Shown: positions 7,345-14,646 of the stretch, piece after piece | Layout: the number at the start of each line of letters is the position of its first letter | Numbering within the stretch: position 1 is the stretch's first letter | Source: an uncultured Verrucomicrobiota bacterium | Lineage (GTDB): Bacteria > Verrucomicrobiota > Kiritimatiellia > RFP12 > UBA1067 | Direction of reading: 5' to 3' | Assembly (NCBI GenBank): GCA_946631535.1 | Contig: CAMPAF010000014.1 | Location: 1 to 21,426 of the forward strand | DNA: 21,426 nucleotides | The notes under the pieces: model-generated | The model's input: the letters and a program-made list of their open reading frames with translations, nothing else | Told to the model about the DNA's origin: nothing | Database searches by the model: none | Program-made: the position numbers and the translations under genes

Positions 7345-8306
7345 GTCTCCACGGCAACGGCCCATAGGCCGTCCTCCGAAAGCCTCCTCGCAACGCATTC
7401 GGACTCCGCCGCGTCGCGCACGATCCCGAAGGCCGTCGCTCCGCTTCCGCTCATCGACACGCCAAGGCACCCGGCCTCTTCAAGCCGCCGCCGCGCCGCG
7501 CCGATCTCCGGATGCAGCCGCGTCGCCGTCGCCTCCAGATCGTTCTGTAGCGCCCGGGCCACGGCGGCATCGTCGCCCGCCTGCATCGCAAGGCGGATAT
7601 TATAGAGTATTTCGGGGCGGTTCGGCAAGAGGGATGCGAATGCCTTGAAAATTTCCGCCGTAGAACAGAACACCCCAGAATTGGCCAGCACCAGGTGGAA
7701 TGGTGAAGGGTGAATGGTGAAAGGTGAAACTTGCTCACCGCGGCCTTCCATCAGCACAGGGCCGCCTAGGATGAGCGCCGGCACGTCGCTACCGATTTCT
7801 GCGCCAAGGATCGCAAGCTCGGGCTTTGGGATGCCGAGTCCCCACATCTCGTTAAGTCCGTTCAGCACAGCAGCCGCATCGGCCGAGCCGCCGCCCAACC
7901 CTCCGCCTACCGGGATGCGCTTCTCAAGGGTGATGGCAACCCCTTCCTTCCTGCCGCTCACGCGCTGCATTAGCCTTGCCGCCCGCACCGCCAGGTTGTC
8001 CTCGGCCTTCAAGGTGTTTAAAGTCCTTAAAGAGTTTAAGGTGGTTAAGGTATTTAAGGTATTTAAGGTATTTAAGGTGGTTAAGGTGGTTAAGACCCTT
8101 AGGGTCTCTTCCGACTCTAATGACCCTAAAGACTTTAATGACCTTAAAGACCCTAAGTCCAGCGTCACCTCGTCCGCTGGCTCCAGCGTCACCTCGTCCG
8201 CCAGCGAAATCGGCACCACCACCGACCGAAGGTCGTGGTAACCATCCGGACGGGCGCCGAGCACCTCCAGCGTGAAGTTGACCTTCGCGTACGCGGCAAC
8301 CGTCAT
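7335..8306 (-). CDS. ispE: 4-diphosphocytidyl-2-C-methyl-D-erythritol kinase with repeat-encoded insertion
   Basis: IspE is the GHMP-family kinase that phosphorylates CDP-methylerythritol in the non-mevalonate isoprenoid pathway. The 323 residues begin MTVAAYAKVNFTLEV, with the substrate-binding AKVN motif. The ATP-binding GGGLGGGSADAA lies at 134-145 with Asp143 as the expected catalytic residue, and SMSGSGATAFG is near the C-terminus. The protein is ~35-50 residues longer than usual because residues ~49-100 come from 17 tandem 9-bp units, giving a monotonous TLN-type peptide just before the conserved EDNLAVRAARLM. A second short 7-bp repeat encodes residues ~193-202. Both positions look like variable surface loops. 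The start overlaps the dxs stop as ATGA, and the stop overlaps tRNA-Gln. Confidence 0.93.
   Translation of the reverse strand: MTVAAYAKVNFTLEVLGARPDGYHDLRSVVVPISLADEVTLEPADEVTLDLGSLRSLKSLGSLESEETLRVLTTLTTLNTLNTLNTLTTLNSLRTLNTLKAEDNLAVRAARLMQRVSGRKEGVAITLEKRIPVGGGLGGGSADAAAVLNGLNEMWGLGIPKPELAILGAEIGSDVPALILGGPVLMEGRGEQVSPFTIHPSPFHLVLANSGVFCSTAEIFKAFASLLPNRPEILYNIRLAMQAGDDAAVARALQNDLEATATRLHPEIGAARRRLEEAGCLGVSMSGSGATAFGIVRDAAESECVARRLSEDGLWAVAVETVR
7702..7729. repeat. 4 x 7-bp tandem array (GGTGAAN) inside ispE
   Basis: Units on the plus strand are GGTGAAG, GGTGAAT, GGTGAAA and GGTGAAA, with a degenerate GGTGGAAT just before at 7694. Read in ispE on the minus strand it gives SPFTIHPSPF. The 7-bp period is not a multiple of three, so the peptide is not periodic. 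Confidence 0.8.
8008..8160. repeat. 17 x 9-bp tandem array (NTTAANGNN) inside ispE
   Basis: Seventeen consecutive 9-bp units stay in register across 153 bp. Examples on the plus strand are TTTAAAGTC, CTTAAAGAG, three near-identical TTTAAGGTA/G units at 8053-8079, GTTAAGGTG, TTTAATGAC and CTTAAAGAC. The centre is most homogeneous and the flanks are diverged (one unit is TCTTCCGAC). The array is in frame in ispE and free of stops. It directly abuts a 24-bp duplication at 8161-8208. Confidence 0.9.
8161..8208. repeat. Two-copy 24-bp direct repeat in ispE
   Basis: AGCGTCACCTCGTCCGC at 8161-8177 is repeated exactly at 8185-8201, a 24-bp period encoding ADEVTL twice. It begins at the base after the 9-bp array, which suggests a local hotspot of replication slippage. 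Confidence 0.8.
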
Positions 8307-10021
8307 GGCCGGCCGTTCCCCTCGAATGGCCCGTCGCGCAGGATGCTTTCCGCAATTGCCTCCGCCGTGAGTCCGTGTGCGGCCTCCAGCTCTGCCACGG
8401 AACCATGGGCCACAAATTCGTCGGGCCAGCCGAAGCGCATGTCTGCGCCGATCGCCTCCCCAAAACCGCCTGCGGCCGCGCCGTTCTCCAAGGAGACGAT
8501 CCTGGCGCCGCCAGAGCGCTGGCGCGCGAGCAGATCGGCATCGAACGGCTTCACGAACCGCGCGTTGACGACGCCCGCCTGCACGCCTCGCGCCTCAAGC
8601 GATGCCGCCACGGCCAGCGCCTTCGCCACCTGGTCGCCAAGCGCCCACAGCTGGATAGGCGCGTCGGGACTAGAAATCTGCTCTGCCTTCCCCCACTTAA
8701 GGCCATTAAAGTCCTTAACGTCTTTAACGTCCTTAGAGTCCTTAAAGGCCTTAACCCCCTTAATGTTCTTAAAGACGCGCGGCACGCCGCGCGGGTAGCG
8801 GATCGCCGTCGGCGCGTTCCGTGCCAGCGCCGCATCCACCATGGACGCCAGCTCCGCCGCGTCCTTAGGCTGGAGTATCGAGAGATTCGGCAGGCAGCGC
8901 AGCATCGGGATGTCGAACATGCCGTGGTGCGTCCGCCCGTCAGCGCCAACCGCTCCCGCCCGGTCGATTCCGAACACCACCGGCAGGTTCATCAGACACA
9001 CGTCGTGCATCACCTGGTCAACTGCGCGCTGCAGGAAGGTGGAGTACACCGCCACCACCGGTCTCATCCCTCCCTTCGCGAGGCCTGCGGCGAACGTCAC
9101 CAGATGCTCCTCGCAGATGCCAACGTCGAAGAAACGGTCGGGGAACTCCTTCGCGAACGACGAGAGCCCAGTCCCTTCCCGCATTGCCGCAGTAAGCGCG
9201 CAGACTCTCGAATCGCGACGCGCCGCCGCACAGACGGCCGCCCCGAACACGTCTGACCATCCAGACGCCGGACGCGGTGCCGCACCGCCGCCGATTTCAA
9301 ACGGTCCCACTCCGTGCCATGCCGTGGGATCCGCCTCCGCAGGCGGGAACCCCTTTCCCTTGACCGTCGTCACGCGCACGGCGATCGGCCCGTGGGCCGC
9401 CTTTGCCATCGCGAACGCATCCTCCATCGCCGCAATGTCGTGCCCGTCAATGTGCCTCGTGACCTCGAATCCTGCCGATTCGAGCAACGCGGCGATCGGA
9501 GCGACGGATGTCGCGGAACCGTTGTCATTGACCACCAGGACCAGGCGCTCCGTCCGCTTCGCGCAATCGTTAAGCGCCTCCAGCGCCATGCCGTTCGCGA
9601 GCGCCGCGTCGCCAACGACTGCGACCACATGCTCCTTGCCGCCCAGGCGGTCGCGCGCCACGGCCAGCCCTTCCGCCGCCGCCAGCGCCGCTCCTGCATG
9701 CCCTGCCACAAACGCATCGCAGGGAGATTCGTCCGGATTAGGGAAACCCGATATCCCGCCGAAGCGACGGAGCGTGTCAAACCGCTCGCCTCTCCCCGTG
9801 AGCAGCTTCCACGCATACGCCTGATGCCCCACGTCCCACAGCACGCGGTCCCTTGCGGGATCGAACGTGCGCACCAGGGCAATCGCCAGCTCCACCGCCC
9901 CGAGGGAAGAGGCTAGATGCCCGCCGTTCCTCGACACCGACTCGAGCATCCGCCGCCGCACCTCAGAAGCTAGAGCGGGCAGTTCCCCGCTGGGCAGCGA
10001 CTTCACCTCGTCAGGGGTCAT
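8303..10021 (-). CDS. dxs: 1-deoxy-D-xylulose-5-phosphate synthase, shortened and repeat-interrupted
   Basis: Dxs is the thiamine-diphosphate enzyme that condenses pyruvate and glyceraldehyde-3-phosphate to open the MEP pathway. The 572 residues (usual ~620) keep SVSRNGGHLASSLGAVEL with His35, DVGHQAYAWKLLTGR, VDGHD-like HIDGHD, AMREGTGL, and CEEHLVTFAAGLA with the expected catalytic Glu304. YSTFLQRAVDQ, IDRAGAVGADGRTHHG and RYPRG are also present. Two departures stand out. The ThDP site reads GDAALANGM (137-145) and NDNGSATSV (165-173), not GDGA and NDNEMSI. The ~45-50 residues that normally follow are missing, so the chain passes straight to AALLESAGFEV. Residues 416-442 after RYPRG come from nine 9-bp repeat units. 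The stop overlaps ispE and the start overlaps the upstream stop, both as ATGA. Confidence 0.92.
   Translation of the reverse strand: MTPDEVKSLPSGELPALASEVRRRMLESVSRNGGHLASSLGAVELAIALVRTFDPARDRVLWDVGHQAYAWKLLTGRGERFDTLRRFGGISGFPNPDESPCDAFVAGHAGAALAAAEGLAVARDRLGGKEHVVAVVGDAALANGMALEALNDCAKRTERLVLVVNDNGSATSVAPIAALLESAGFEVTRHIDGHDIAAMEDAFAMAKAAHGPIAVRVTTVKGKGFPPAEADPTAWHGVGPFEIGGGAAPRPASGWSDVFGAAVCAAARRDSRVCALTAAMREGTGLSSFAKEFPDRFFDVGICEEHLVTFAAGLAKGGMRPVVAVYSTFLQRAVDQVMHDVCLMNLPVVFGIDRAGAVGADGRTHHGMFDIPMLRCLPNLSILQPKDAAELASMVDAALARNAPTAIRYPRGVPRVFKNIKGVKAFKDSKDVKDVKDFNGLKWGKAEQISSPDAPIQLWALGDQVAKALAVAASLEARGVQAGVVNARFVKPFDADLLARQRSGGARIVSLENGAAAGGFGEAIGADMRFGWPDEFVAHGSVAELEAAHGLTAEAIAESILRDGPFEGNGRP
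8696..8776. repeat. 9 x 9-bp tandem array (NTTAANGNC) inside dxs
   Basis: Nine in-register units on the plus strand: CTTAAGGCC, ATTAAAGTC, CTTAACGTC, TTTAACGTC, CTTAGAGTC, CTTAAAGGC, CTTAACCCC, CTTAATGTT, CTTAAAGAC. They share consensus and orientation with the ispE array 540 bp away, but are read in a different codon phase, giving a Lys/Asp/Val-rich peptide instead of TLN. Confidence 0.9.
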
Positions 10022-11616
10022 TTGCCGGCCTCCCGACGCTTAAGCAGCAGCAGCGTCGTGGCGTTCTGCCCGAACCGCGGCTCAGTGTCCGCCAGCTCGT
10101 AGCCCTTCTTAAGAACCTCGAAATAGCGCTTTTGCTCGTCGAAAGGTGTCTCCCTGCACGACGGCGCCTCGATCGCGAACGCGTAGCCGCTGCACGCCGC
10201 GAGCGGACACGGCGCAGACTCCAGAAGCTCGGCCATGAGTTCGCGGTTCATCACATGCAGCGAACGCGCCTTCTCGGTCGGCCAGTCGGGGAAGTACGAG
10301 AACGGCCCCATCTCGAGCCCTTCCGGCACCATGCGGCCAGTCTCGATGGCGAGGTAGAGATCCTGCGTCAGGATGGTCTTGCCGCCAGGATCCAGGCATT
10401 CCACCTCGCGCCCGATCCTGCGCAGCTTCGCCAGTTCGGTCTGCTCCTTCTTCTGGCTCCAGAACCTGTCCTGGCTGTACGTGGCCCACTCCTGCAGAAG
10501 CGGAGAGACGAAGGAGATGCCGCATGCCACCAGGACCGCGAACCATGCCGCGCGCGTGCCGACGGCATCGTCGCCGCATGCCCTCGCGAACCAGGCCGCC
10601 ACGATCACCGCCAGCATCCCCATTATCGGCACCTGGTAGTCATCGTAAGGGAACGGCGCGCTGAGCTGCAGAAGGAACACGGCCGCGAGCCCGCCGGCGA
10701 GGGCCCACAGCGTCACGCGCGCTGCCGCTCCGTCGGCCACCGTACTGTCCTCGGTCCGCGGCTTGAGGAATGCAGCCAGGCCAAGCACGCACAGCGCCGC
10801 ATAGCCGCGCAGGAGCCGCGAGACGGATCCGATCGCGAAGAACGGATCGAATCCCCCGCGCGCCGCATGGTAGCCCTGCGCCGCAAGGAGCGCGCGAAGC
10901 GACGGAGGGTCGAGGGCGAAGAGACCGTAGGTCAGGAAAAGCCCCAGCGCACCGCCAACTCCGAACCAAAGGAAACTCCAGCGGAACTCCCTGAAGCGGA
11001 GAAGAAGCGCCAACCCGACGACCGGCAGGATCAGCATGAGCGATATCCGCGTGCCCGAGGCGAACGCCAGCGACAGCCCCGCCGCGAACAAAAGGATATT
11101 CCCTAATATCGGCTTGGCGGATTTCAGTCCGCGCACAAGCATCAGGAATCCCACCATCACGAAAAGCCCGCCGAGCGCATACGTCTTCGGTATCGTGGTG
11201 AAGTAAAGGTGGTACAGGTTGCACCCCAGCATCGCGAAAACCGCGAGGCCCGCCAATCCCCGCCTGTTCTCTGGAACTAAATGTCGCACGAGCGAAATGG
11301 CCGCCAGAATCGCGGCGAGACCAAACGCCAACGTCACCACGCGCCCGCCCAGCAGACCGTGGAGCGGCGACCCTGCCAGCCGCCAGACGGGCGAGAGCAC
11401 CGAATAGACGAACGGCATCGTCGGCCCTTGCGTGAAGAAGAAGTCCCTGTACGGCAGCTTCCCGTCATGCACCAGCTGCGCCGCGTACAGGTACCAGCCC
11501 TCGTCCTGGTTGAGGCCACCCCACAACACCGCGACGACGGAAAGGCACGCCGCCGCGCCGAAAGCCAGCAGCCACGGCGCGCGGAACGGTCTCAGGAACT
11601 CTAGCATCCGTCTCAT
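10018..11616 (-). CDS. Polytopic membrane protein, GT-C-like glycosyltransferase (PMT/ArnT-type)
   Basis: This is a 532-residue protein starting MRRMLEFLRPFRAPW, with about ten or more hydrophobic segments in the first ~400 residues and a soluble C-terminal part. The first periplasmic loop carries GGLNQDEGWYLYAAQLV with Asp38-Glu39 and then LPYRDFFFTQGP. This DE-plus-D/Q loop is typical of lipid-linked-sugar-dependent GT-C enzymes related to GT39/GT83. The acceptor and sugar are unknown. An upstream in-frame ATG at 11691 would lie within aroQ. The ATG at 11616 fits a promoter ending 10 bp upstream, and ATG 11607 is a possible alternative. The stop overlaps dxs as ATGA, placing it upstream of the MEP genes. 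A role in polyprenyl-phosphate-dependent glycosylation is plausible but unproven. Confidence 0.75.
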   Translation of the reverse strand: MRRMLEFLRPFRAPWLLAFGAAACLSVVAVLWGGLNQDEGWYLYAAQLVHDGKLPYRDFFFTQGPTMPFVYSVLSPVWRLAGSPLHGLLGGRVVTLAFGLAAILAAISLVRHLVPENRRGLAGLAVFAMLGCNLYHLYFTTIPKTYALGGLFVMVGFLMLVRGLKSAKPILGNILLFAAGLSLAFASGTRISLMLILPVVGLALLLRFREFRWSFLWFGVGGALGLFLTYGLFALDPPSLRALLAAQGYHAARGGFDPFFAIGSVSRLLRGYAALCVLGLAAFLKPRTEDSTVADGAAARVTLWALAGGLAAVFLLQLSAPFPYDDYQVPIMGMLAVIVAAWFARACGDDAVGTRAAWFAVLVACGISFVSPLLQEWATYSQDRFWSQKKEQTELAKLRRIGREVECLDPGGKTILTQDLYLAIETGRMVPEGLEMGPFSYFPDWPTEKARSLHVMNRELMAELLESAPCPLAACSGYAFAIEAPSCRETPFDEQKRYFEVLKKGYELADTEPRFGQNATTLLLLKRREAGK

Positions 11617-11626
11617 GCGATGGGAT

Positions 11627-11655
11627 ATTCTACCATTTTCAGCGATCACGCGAAA
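11627..11655 (-). promoter_or_regulatory. Internal promoter before the GT-C-like gene
   Basis: On the minus strand TGGTAGAAT gives an extended -10 (TAGAAT at 11632-11627), with a weak TTTCGC (11655-11650) at 17 bp spacing. The -10 ends 10 bp before the ATG. The -35 lies inside the end of aroQ. The weak -35 lowers confidence. Confidence 0.5.
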
Positions 11656-12070
11656 GGGCTTCAAGCGCCAGCAGATATCCGGCTGGGCCAAACCCGCATA
11701 TCTGCCCCACGCAAACCCCAGCCGTCAGCGACTCGTGCCTATAGCCCTCGCGCGCATACACGTTCGAGAGATGCACCTCCACCGTCGGCACTCCGCTCGC
11801 CTTGATGGCGTCATGGATCGCCACGGACGTGTGGGTGTAGGCGGCGGGATTGATGATGATTGCGTCGTACGCGCCCCGGCTCCGGCCGATCGCCGCCACA
11901 AGCTCTCCCTCGACGTCGCTCTGGAACGCGTCCACCTCGATGCCCTTCGCCTTCGCCGCCGCCTTCACCGTCTCCACGATGTCCGCCAGCGTGGTCCGGC
12001 CGTATATCTCCGGCTCGCGTGTCCCCAGCAGCGCCAGATTCGGCCCGTTCAGCAGAAGTACCTTTTTCAT
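11639..12070 (-). CDS. aroQ: Type II 3-dehydroquinate dehydratase
   Basis: AroQ dehydrates 3-dehydroquinate to 3-dehydroshikimate in the shikimate pathway as a dodecamer. The 143 residues match the usual ~145. MKKVLLLNGPNLALLGTREP holds the lid-loop Arg18, and Tyr23 in EIYGR is the catalytic tyrosine. Asn74 and His80 sit in INPAAYTHTS, and His100 lies in VEVHLSN. The usual QSN(H/S)EGEL reads QSDVEGEL here. The start at 12070 is chosen because the family begins at this NGPNL strand and because a good Shine-Dalgarno (AAAGGAGA) lies 10 nt upstream. It is expressed with PSP1/HolB upstream and the GT-C gene 22 bp downstream. Confidence 0.95.
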   Translation of the reverse strand: MKKVLLLNGPNLALLGTREPEIYGRTTLADIVETVKAAAKAKGIEVDAFQSDVEGELVAAIGRSRGAYDAIIINPAAYTHTSVAIHDAIKASGVPTVEVHLSNVYAREGYRHESLTAGVCVGQICGFGPAGYLLALEALSRDR

Positions 12071-12080
12071 TTTCGACAAT

Positions 12081-12088
12081 TCTCCTTT
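12081..12088 (-). promoter_or_regulatory. Shine-Dalgarno sequence of aroQ
   Basis: AAAGGAGA on the minus strand, 10 nt from the ATG at 12070. It directly follows the 7-bp GAATGTC repeat array and contrasts with the leaderless-type starts elsewhere. Confidence 0.75.
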
Positions 12089-12089
12089 C

Positions 12090-12117
12090 GACATTCGACG
12101 TTCAACATCCGACATTC
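12090..12117. repeat. 4 x 7-bp tandem array upstream of aroQ
   Basis: On the minus strand the units read GAATGTC, GGATGTT, GAACGTC, GAATGTC and run directly into GAAAGGAG, the aroQ ribosome binding site. The repeat forms the aroQ 5' region. Confidence 0.75.
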
Positions 12118-12122
12118 CCTCA

Positions 12123-12162
12123 AACCAGCCACCAAACCACCTAACTACCCAACCTCCTAACC
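12123..12162. repeat. 5 x 8-bp tandem array between PSP1 and aroQ
   Basis: Plus-strand units are AACCAGCC, ACCAAACC, ACCTAACT, ACCCAACC and TCCTAACC. The array spans the PSP1 stop codon at 12157-12159. It is a strongly strand-asymmetric C/A-rich tract with no hairpin. Confidence 0.7.
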
Positions 12163-12798
12163 CTCAAACGCCAGACAGCACTTGTATCTGCCACAGATGC
12201 CGTTGACCTGTGCAGAGGCGCAGTCCTTGCCCCTGAAGCGGTCCGGCGTCAGTCCCGTCGGATAGCGCGTCTGCCACGTGGCGCAGCAGCATGGCCGCCC
12301 GCAGGGACCCAGCCCGCCCACCAGGCACACCTCGTCGCGTGGTCCCAGCTGCCGCACGAACACCTGCACGTTGCGACGCTGGCCGAAATCCCTCGCGAGG
12401 GCTGTAAGATCGCAACGCTTCACGGAGGTTGCGTACCACACGAACAGACGTTGCCTACCAAGCGAAAGGCGCATGTGCAGGATGCGGATGTCGTCCGCCT
12501 TCTCCCGCGCCAGGACGAGAAACTCTTCCTTCCACGTTTCGCAGCGCCGAGCGTTGGCCTCTTCTGCAGCAGCATCATCGTCTGTCTTCGCCCGCACAAG
12601 CTGGTATCCCGGCACGGACGGCCCGTGCACGGTCGGATCGTAGTTCTCAAGCCCCAGCACCATGCCGAGGTCCGGCCCGTATCCGAGGTTGACGACCACG
12701 GCCCGCCCCTTCGCGAAGCCGGAGTTGGGGCATCGCACGGCGAAGACGCCCTTCTCAGGCATCTGCACCCTCGCGAGAAGCGGCGGCGCGTCCGTCAT
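12157..12798 (-). CDS. ricT: PSP1-domain protein (RicT/YaaT family)
   Basis: This is a 213-residue protein of the PSP1 family. In Bacillus subtilis YaaT/RicT joins RicA and RicF in an Fe-S-containing complex that affects RNA processing and development. The C-terminal cysteine signature is clear: GGLGPCGRPCCCATW (Cys166, 170-172), Cys193, then GICGRYKCCLAFEG (Cys202, 207, 208). The N-terminal part has VVVNLGYGPDLGMVLG, the usual PSP1 strand pair. The usual protein is ~270 residues, so this is a short form. The adjacent holB (ATGA overlap) mirrors the holB-yaaT neighbourhood known from Firmicutes, which supports the call. Whether RicA and RicF partners exist in this organism cannot be seen here. 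Confidence 0.88.
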   Translation of the reverse strand: MTDAPPLLARVQMPEKGVFAVRCPNSGFAKGRAVVVNLGYGPDLGMVLGLENYDPTVHGPSVPGYQLVRAKTDDDAAAEEANARRCETWKEEFLVLAREKADDIRILHMRLSLGRQRLFVWYATSVKRCDLTALARDFGQRRNVQVFVRQLGPRDEVCLVGGLGPCGRPCCCATWQTRYPTGLTPDRFRGKDCASAQVNGICGRYKCCLAFEG

Positions 12799-13772
12799 TT
12801 CCCCTCCGTTCCGAACGCCAGCCGGTCCATCAGAAACCCCAGCACAGCCAGTTCCGGAAGGTTGCGCTCAAGCGACGTGGCGAACTCCTCCACGGCCTCT
12901 ATGTTGGCGAACGCCGCCGCACGCGTGAGCCGCGCCGCACGCGTCTCAAGGACGGACCTCTTCGACTCGTTCACGAGCGGCATGCCAGCGCCCGACTCGT
13001 CGTAGGACGAGTGGGACGGCGGCGCGGCACGCAAGGCCATGAGATCGCGGAACCAGCTCATGACCGTGGCGGTGAAGTCGCTCCTGAACTCGCGGTATCG
13101 AGACGATATCAGTGCCTCAACGGCATCCTTCGACGCCTCCTCGCCCGCGCCGTCGTCGGTCTCGGCAACCTCGTCGCCGACAAGTTCCTCGGCCTTCTCC
13201 TTCAGCTCCTCAAGGATGGCCATGAGCCGCGCGGCGGCGGCGGCCTTCGCCGCCTGCCCCTTCAGCGCCTCGGACGCCAGGATGCCGATCACCCGTCCGC
13301 GCCACGGCTCGTCCAGCTGGCGCGCACGCGCGTCCGGCAGATCGACCCGCTGGCAGCGCGACACGATCGTCGGCAGCAATCTTTCCGGCCGTTCGGTAAG
13401 AAGCAGGAACAGCGACCGCGGCGGCGGTTCCTCAAGCGTCTTCAGAAAGGCGTTGGCCGCCTCCTCGCGCAGCAGGTCCGCCCCGAAGATGACCCCAGCC
13501 TTCCAGCCGCCCTGGAAAGACGTCATGTCCATCGGAGCTATCAGCCTCGTGCGGATCGCATCCACCGATATGATGCGGCTCTTCTTCTCTGGCGCAAGGC
13601 GGTGGATGTCGGGATGCGCAAGAAGGTCGCCATCTCCGAAGAGATGCGCCAGCACGCGGTCCGCAAGCTCGCCGCCGAAGCCGCGCAAGCCGCCCACGAC
13701 AAGATACCCGTTCGCCGGGCGTCCGGCGTCGATTGCCCGGCAGATGCGGTCGTATGCCTCGTCAACAGTCAT
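12795..13772 (-). CDS. holB: DNA polymerase III subunit delta' (clamp loader)
   Basis: Delta' is the AAA+-fold stator of the clamp loader that places the sliding clamp on DNA. The 325 residues show NGYLVVGGLRGFGGELADRV (21-40) at the Walker A position, lacking the Lys-Ser/Thr of an active P-loop as is common in delta'. LREEAANAFLKTLEEPPPRS (101-120) and the SRC motif (138-140, TIVSRCQRV), which supplies the arginine finger, follow. The zinc-binding cysteines seen in many delta' proteins are absent. The C-terminal half is helical, with an acidic stretch (GDEVAETDDGAGEE). The start at 13772 lies 13 bp after the methyltransferase stop with only a weak GGAA upstream. The stop overlaps ricT as ATGA. 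Confidence 0.88.
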   Translation of the reverse strand: MTVDEAYDRICRAIDAGRPANGYLVVGGLRGFGGELADRVLAHLFGDGDLLAHPDIHRLAPEKKSRIISVDAIRTRLIAPMDMTSFQGGWKAGVIFGADLLREEAANAFLKTLEEPPPRSLFLLLTERPERLLPTIVSRCQRVDLPDARARQLDEPWRGRVIGILASEALKGQAAKAAAAARLMAILEELKEKAEELVGDEVAETDDGAGEEASKDAVEALISSRYREFRSDFTATVMSWFRDLMALRAAPPSHSSYDESGAGMPLVNESKRSVLETRAARLTRAAAFANIEAVEEFATSLERNLPELAVLGFLMDRLAFGTEGK

Positions 13773-13785
13773 TGATAGGTTCCGT

Positions 13786-14646
13786 TCAGTGGTCGTGCCG
13801 CCCTTCCCCGTGCCACGGGACGAACTCAGGCACCGCAGCCACGCCGGCGGCGATGCGCTGGCGTACGGCCTCGTACACGAGGATCGTCGTCGCGGCGCTC
13901 ACGTTCAGCGAGTCGGCGAGGCCAAGCATGGGGATGCGCACGCGGATGTCCGCGTTGTCCATCCACGTAGCCGTCAGCCCGTACTGCTCGGCCCCGACCG
14001 CGATCGCCACGTTCCCCGTGAGGTCGACCTCGAAGTGCAGCTTCTCCGCATGCGGCGTCGCCGCGAGAATCCTGAAGCCGTGCGCCCTGAGCCACGATAT
14101 CGCCTCGGCCGTGGATGCCTCCACCACCGGCACAGAGAACATCGTGCCCGTGGATGCGCGCACGACGTTTGGGTTGTGGATGTCCGTCGTGCGGTCGCAC
14201 ACGATCACGGCGCTCGCGCCCGCGGCGTCCGCAGAGCGCAGGATCGTCCCAAGGTTGCCCGGCTTCTCGATGGCTTCGGTGACGATCACCAGCGCGTGAG
14301 GCGGCAGATCCAGATCGTCCAGCCGCCGCGTTATGTGCGGACCGGTCATCAGCAGGCCGTCCGGACGGTCCTTGTATGCCATCTTGAGGAAGGCGATCTT
14401 CGAACAGAGGAGCACCTCGGCCCCCGCCGCGGCGCACTCCTCCACGAGCGCGGGCTCGTTCTCGTTCTTGAGGTACAGCTCCGGGCAGTGGTAGATGGCG
14501 TACGGGCGATAGCCGTTGTCCAGCGCGCGGCGGCACTCGCGGTATCCCTCCACGATCATCTCGCGCGTCTCCTCGCGGAACGCGCGCGACCGCAGCTTAA
14601 CGACGCGCTTTATCCGGGGATTTGACGGCGAGGTCAGCTCCAGCAT
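13786..14646 (-). CDS. SpoU/TrmH-family RNA 2'-O-ribose methyltransferase
   Basis: This is a 286-residue SPOUT-class methyltransferase that uses S-adenosylmethionine to methylate a ribose 2'-OH, most likely in rRNA. The N-terminal substrate-binding domain (SPSNPRIKRVVKLRS, then EGYRECRRAL) resembles RlmB/TsnR relatives. The catalytic domain carries the three knot motifs in order: EAIEKPGNLGTILRSADAAG (124-143, with Asn131 and Arg137), IAVGAEQYGL (215-224) and IPMLGLADSLNVSAAT (238-253). Its target base is not predictable from the sequence. The first 50 bp overlap the end of the TrpR-like gene in another frame on the same strand, so it is likely translated by reinitiation or from an internal site. 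Confidence 0.92.
   Translation of the reverse strand: MLELTSPSNPRIKRVVKLRSRAFREETREMIVEGYRECRRALDNGYRPYAIYHCPELYLKNENEPALVEECAAAGAEVLLCSKIAFLKMAYKDRPDGLLMTGPHITRRLDDLDLPPHALVIVTEAIEKPGNLGTILRSADAAGASAVIVCDRTTDIHNPNVVRASTGTMFSVPVVEASTAEAISWLRAHGFRILAATPHAEKLHFEVDLTGNVAIAVGAEQYGLTATWMDNADIRVRIPMLGLADSLNVSAATTILVYEAVRQRIAAGVAAVPEFVPWHGEGRHDH

Noticed and set aside
8008..8160. CRISPR-like array
   Set aside because: Units are 9 bp with no spacers and lie within a coding sequence; no cas genes are present.
9853..11106. 417-residue plus-strand open frame opposite dxs and the GT-C-like gene
   Set aside because: Arg/Glu/Gln-rich low-complexity translation spanning two real genes on the other strand.
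13039..14625. 528-residue plus-strand open frame opposite holB and the methyltransferase
   Set aside because: Ser/Arg-rich translation with no fold signature; both minus-strand genes have clear family motifs.
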